Origin: Streptomyces sp. Edi4
GTDB taxonomy: Bacteria > Actinomycetota > Actinomycetes > Streptomycetales > Streptomycetaceae
Length of the DNA stretch: 64,000 nt
Assembly (NCBI RefSeq): GCF_040253615.1
Contig: NZ_JBEJGY010000004.1
Location: 6,820,001-6,884,000, forward strand
Direction: 5' to 3'
Of the stretch, positions 61,728-64,000 are shown piece by piece. The translations under genes and the position numbers were made by a program. The notes below the pieces were generated by a model. The model had not been told where the DNA came from and ran no database searches. It saw only the letters and a list, made by a program, of their open reading frames with translations. Positions within the stretch are counted from its first letter, which is position 1. Each line of letters starts with the position of its first letter.

Positions 61728-62972
61728 CTATCCGTAGGCGAGCGGGTCCGCGATGACTCGGCGCACGACGCGGGCCGCCGCCCCACGCGCCGCGTCCCCG
61801 GCGAGCGACGACGCCCGCAGGCGCCGGCTCTCGGGGAGCCAGAGGCCCGACACGGCTCGCCGGGACAGTTCCCGCTCCGCGGCCGGCCCGAGCCAGGGCG
61901 CGAGCGTGCGATAGATGCCTCCGAATACGACCGCGTCCGGGTCGAGGAGGTTGACCGCGCCCGACAGGGCGATGCCCAGGGTCCGGCCGGCCAGGGCGAG
62001 TGCGTCGAGGGCGTTCGCGTCGCCCGCGCGCGCCCTGCGTTCCAGTTCGACCACGCCCGGCACACCCGCGTCCTGCGCGATCCCCGCCGACCGCAGCAGC
62101 GCGAGCTGTCCCGCGTACTGCTCAAGGCAGCCACGGGAGCCGCACCGGCACTCGGGACCGTCCGGGTCCACCACGGCATGCCCGATCTCCCCGGCGAAAC
62201 CGTGCGCGCCGCGCAACAGGTCGCCACTGACGACGACCGCCCCGCCCACGCCGATCTCTCCGCTCAGGTAGAGAAAGTGATCCACGCGCCCGGCCGCCTC
62301 ACCGAACCACAGCTCGGCCAGCGCCGCGAGATTGGCTTCGTTGTCCGAAGTGACCGCAGGGGCAGGGGAGTTGGGGCGCAGCGCGCCCAGAGCCCGGCTG
62401 AACAAGTCCTCGGCCTCGACCTGACGCCAGCCCAGATTGGGCGCCTGGCGTACGGCGCCCCGGGAGACAAGGCCCGGCAGTGCCAGCTCCACCCCGACCG
62501 GGCGCAGGCCCTGCTCGGCGGCCGAGTCCAGCGCGCGGACGGCGATCCCGGCTGCCCGGGCCAGTACATCGGCCGGCGCTGCGCCCCGGTTGTCCAGATG
62601 CTCGGTGAGACGTACCCGGTCGGTCCCCGCGAGGTCCACCACGCACACCGAGACATAGTCGACATTGACCTCGACTCCCGCCCCGGCCCTTCCGGTGCGC
62701 GCCGGGGTAAGCATGGTTCCCGGTCGCCCCGCCTGCCCACTGAAGGACTTGCCCGACTCGGTCAGAAACCCGCTGCGGATCAACTGATCGACGAGCGAAG
62801 ACACAGCGGCCCTGGTGAGGCCGGTACGAGCGGCGGCCCCGGCGCGGCTGAGAGCGCTTTCGTCGTGCACGGCCCGCAACACCAGACTGAGGTTGTGCCG
62901 GCGCACGGTGTCCTTGTCCGCCTTGGGTGCCAGCGGGGCGGGGTGGCAGTGCGAAGTCGAATGCTCGTCCAT
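61728..62972 (-). CDS. ROK-family transcriptional regulator
   Basis: 414 residues. A winged helix-turn-helix (SRAGAAARTGLTRAAVSSLVDQLIRSGFL, residues 42-70) is joined to a ROK sugar-kinase-like domain with the signature GEIGHAVVDPDGPECRCGSRGCLEQYAG, containing the zinc-binding Cys-x-Cys-x4-Cys. ROK repressors sense sugars or sugar phosphates (xylose, N-acetylglucosamine, glucose). The target is unknown. Three palindrome copies surround it: one downstream (61614), one within the DNA-binding domain (62849) and one upstream (63093), so it is a candidate for the protein that recognises the motif. Confidence 0.87.
   Translation of the reverse strand: MDEHSTSHCHPAPLAPKADKDTVRRHNLSLVLRAVHDESALSRAGAAARTGLTRAAVSSLVDQLIRSGFLTESGKSFSGQAGRPGTMLTPARTGRAGAGVEVNVDYVSVCVVDLAGTDRVRLTEHLDNRGAAPADVLARAAGIAVRALDSAAEQGLRPVGVELALPGLVSRGAVRQAPNLGWRQVEAEDLFSRALGALRPNSPAPAVTSDNEANLAALAELWFGEAAGRVDHFLYLSGEIGVGGAVVVSGDLLRGAHGFAGEIGHAVVDPDGPECRCGSRGCLEQYAGQLALLRSAGIAQDAGVPGVVELERRARAGDANALDALALAGRTLGIALSGAVNLLDPDAVVFGGIYRTLAPWLGPAAERELSRRAVSGLWLPESRRLRASSLAGDAARGAAARVVRRVIADPLAYG
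62849..62862. repeat. Dispersed palindrome site 23
   Basis: TGAGAGCGCTTTCG inside the ROK gene near its helix-turn-helix; antisense codons GAA AGC GCT CTC (ESAL). Confidence 0.65.
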
Positions 62973-63092
62973 ATCACCCCGAGCCTACGGCCAGGCCCGA
63001 GCGAGCGGGGCGGACGCGGGCTTCGGGCGCGGGGCGGGCGCGGGGGGCGGTGCGCAGCCGGGTGCGGGGGGCGGGTGCGACGCGGCCCTGCC

Positions 63093-63106
63093 CGAGAGCG
63101 CTCTCA
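63093..63106. repeat. Dispersed palindrome site 24
   Basis: CGAGAGCGCTCTCA, exact inner 12-mer, intergenic, about 120 bases upstream of the ROK start. Confidence 0.75.
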
Positions 63107-63211
63107 GCGTGCTGGTCGGTCTTCGTGGGGGACGGAGCCTCTTATCGGCTTCGTACGGGCTACGCGTGGGCGTCGTACGCCATCGCGCCGGAGCGGCGCC
63201 GTTCCAGGGCC

Positions 63212-63277
63212 GCCCCACCCCGACCCGCCGGCTGCCCCAACCCAGCCCGGCGGCTGCCCCACCCCGACCCGGCGGCT
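63212..63277. repeat. Three 22-bp tandem repeats
   Basis: GCCCCACCCCGACCCGCCGGCT and two near-identical units (63234-63255, 63256-63277). The 600-base gap 62973-63587 contains these, palindrome site 24 and, near 63470-63545, an AT-richer segment that may hold the promoter of the last gene. Confidence 0.75.
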
Positions 63278-63587
63278 GCCCTCATAGCCGGCCCGCCGGC
63301 TCACAAGCTCGTACCAATCGGAACGCAAGTCGGCCACATGCGCCCCGACCCGCCGACTGCTCCACGCCGACCGGGCGACCCGCGTTGGGCGGGTCCCTGA
63401 CGAAACAAGGGGCATTCCCTTGCCCGCGCATGGCCTTTTCTTGCCCTCGGCTTTCACTGTGCGCGGTTGCCCGGCGGACATTTACGAGCCCGTTCCCAAA
63501 TCGTACCCGCGTCAATTCCCGTGTGTTGGCGAAAGGTTGACCCGTTCAGTGGAGAGCCCGGCGTGACCTGCCAGTATGGTCGGCGGC

Positions 63588-64000
63588 ATGCCCCCCATTC
63601 GTCCGGCGCTCCCGGTCCTTCCCTATCGCAAGCCCAAACTCGGCCGGGATTACTGGGTATTGGACGATGTGCTGCCCAACATCGATGAAATCAGGGCGCG
63701 TTGCGTGGCCAAGGATGACTGGGTCGAAGGGTATCCGTACAAGGCGGAGTCCTGGCCGGGGCTGCGCGCCATGCCCGGTCTGATGCCCGCCGAGCTGGCT
63801 CGGGTGGAGCGTCTGGTCAAGGCCAGCACGGGGGCCAAGGAGCTGTGGCAGGCGACGGCGCCCGGGGGTGCGACCCTCAACCACAACTGCGTCCAGGTCG
63901 TCGGTGCGGGCGAGAGCGAGCCCCGGCCCCACACCGACTCGCGTGCGCTGTGCCGTTACGCGGCGGTGCTCTACCTCAGCCCGCGCGCGCCCAAGGACTG
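63588..64000 (+). CDS. Partial DUF6445-like (2-oxoglutarate/iron oxygenase superfamily) protein
   Basis: The first 137 residues only; the gene runs off the window end. It reads MPPIRPALPVLPYRKPKLGR, then DYWVLDDVLPNIDEIRARCV, NHNCVQVVGAGESEPRPHTDSRALCRYAAVLYLSP near the end. The PHTDS stretch resembles the His-x-Asp iron ligands of 2-oxoglutarate oxygenases, and the arrangement suits the DUF6445 group. Substrate unknown. An in-frame ATG at 63576 is an alternative start; neither has a strong ribosome site. Confidence 0.65.
   Translation, partial: MPPIRPALPVLPYRKPKLGRDYWVLDDVLPNIDEIRARCVAKDDWVEGYPYKAESWPGLRAMPGLMPAELARVERLVKASTGAKELWQATAPGGATLNHNCVQVVGAGESEPRPHTDSRALCRYAAVLYLSPRAPKD

Overview
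The window reads as chromosomal DNA of a Streptomyces or close relative. Base composition is about 72% G+C by eye, third codon positions are almost always G or C, GTG and TTG starts with GGAGG-type ribosome sites are common, and the gene families are typical of streptomycetes (DUF3618/DUF4235 membrane genes, sedolisins, a bacterial terpene cluster, ROK/WYL/TrmB/PucR regulators). I see no insertion sequence, prophage, CRISPR array or rRNA.

Layout. 0-9 kb: a holin/phosphatase fusion protein, an amino-acid permease, a DUF2993 (LmeA-like) protein, a small antitoxin-like protein, a GH6 cellulase and an acetyltransferase. 9-15 kb: a SnoaL-like protein, an XRE regulator, a GT87-type mannosyltransferase, a VOC protein, a membrane/molybdopterin oxidoreductase pair and a TrmB regulator. 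15-27 kb: two secreted S53 (sedolisin) peptidases flank a block with a methyltransferase, a DUF2064 transferase, a GT2 glycosyltransferase, a two-component system, a nucleotide-sugar epimerase and a pterin dehydratase. 27-39 kb: an aldo/keto reductase, an acyl-CoA synthetase, a LysR/symporter pair, a cysteine-hydrolase-fold protein with a small Fe-S protein, FdhD, FabH and several conserved hypotheticals. 39.7 kb: tRNA-Leu(GAG). 39.8-46.1 kb: a compact terpenoid cluster (glycosyltransferase, two P450s, terpene cyclase, polyprenyl synthase). 46-55 kb: a histidine-kinase remnant, a degenerate dehydrogenase, a PucR regulator, a BrkB/holin/DUF3618/DUF4235 membrane block and a secreted M9 collagenase. 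55-64 kb: a methyltransferase, a WYL regulator with its divergent VOC target, a phosphatase, a serine hydrolase, argG, a ROK repressor and the start of an iron/2-oxoglutarate oxygenase-like gene cut by the window end.

The most striking signal is not a gene. A palindrome, TGAGAGCGCTCTCA, and close variants occur 24 times, in coding and intergenic DNA alike, with ten exact copies of the inner 12-mer GAGAGCGCTCTC. By a simple composition estimate fewer than 0.01 exact 12-mers would be expected. It forces rare codons (AGA, TCA, GCT, TCT) into unrelated proteins, forms one three-site array at exactly 55-bp spacing, and is absent from 22.7 kb spanning the terpene cluster and collagenase. It fits the LacI-family operator pattern (TGNNANCGNTNNCA), but its density suggests either a very large regulon or a dispersed chromosome-organising site comparable in concept to SlmA or Noc sites.

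Functional threads: secreted degradation of protein and cellulose (two sedolisins, collagenase, GH6); envelope biology (LmeA-like protein, GT87, permeases, serine hydrolase, BrkB/holin block); specialised metabolism (terpene cluster); and many one-component regulators sitting beside probable targets, several with visible inverted-repeat operators.
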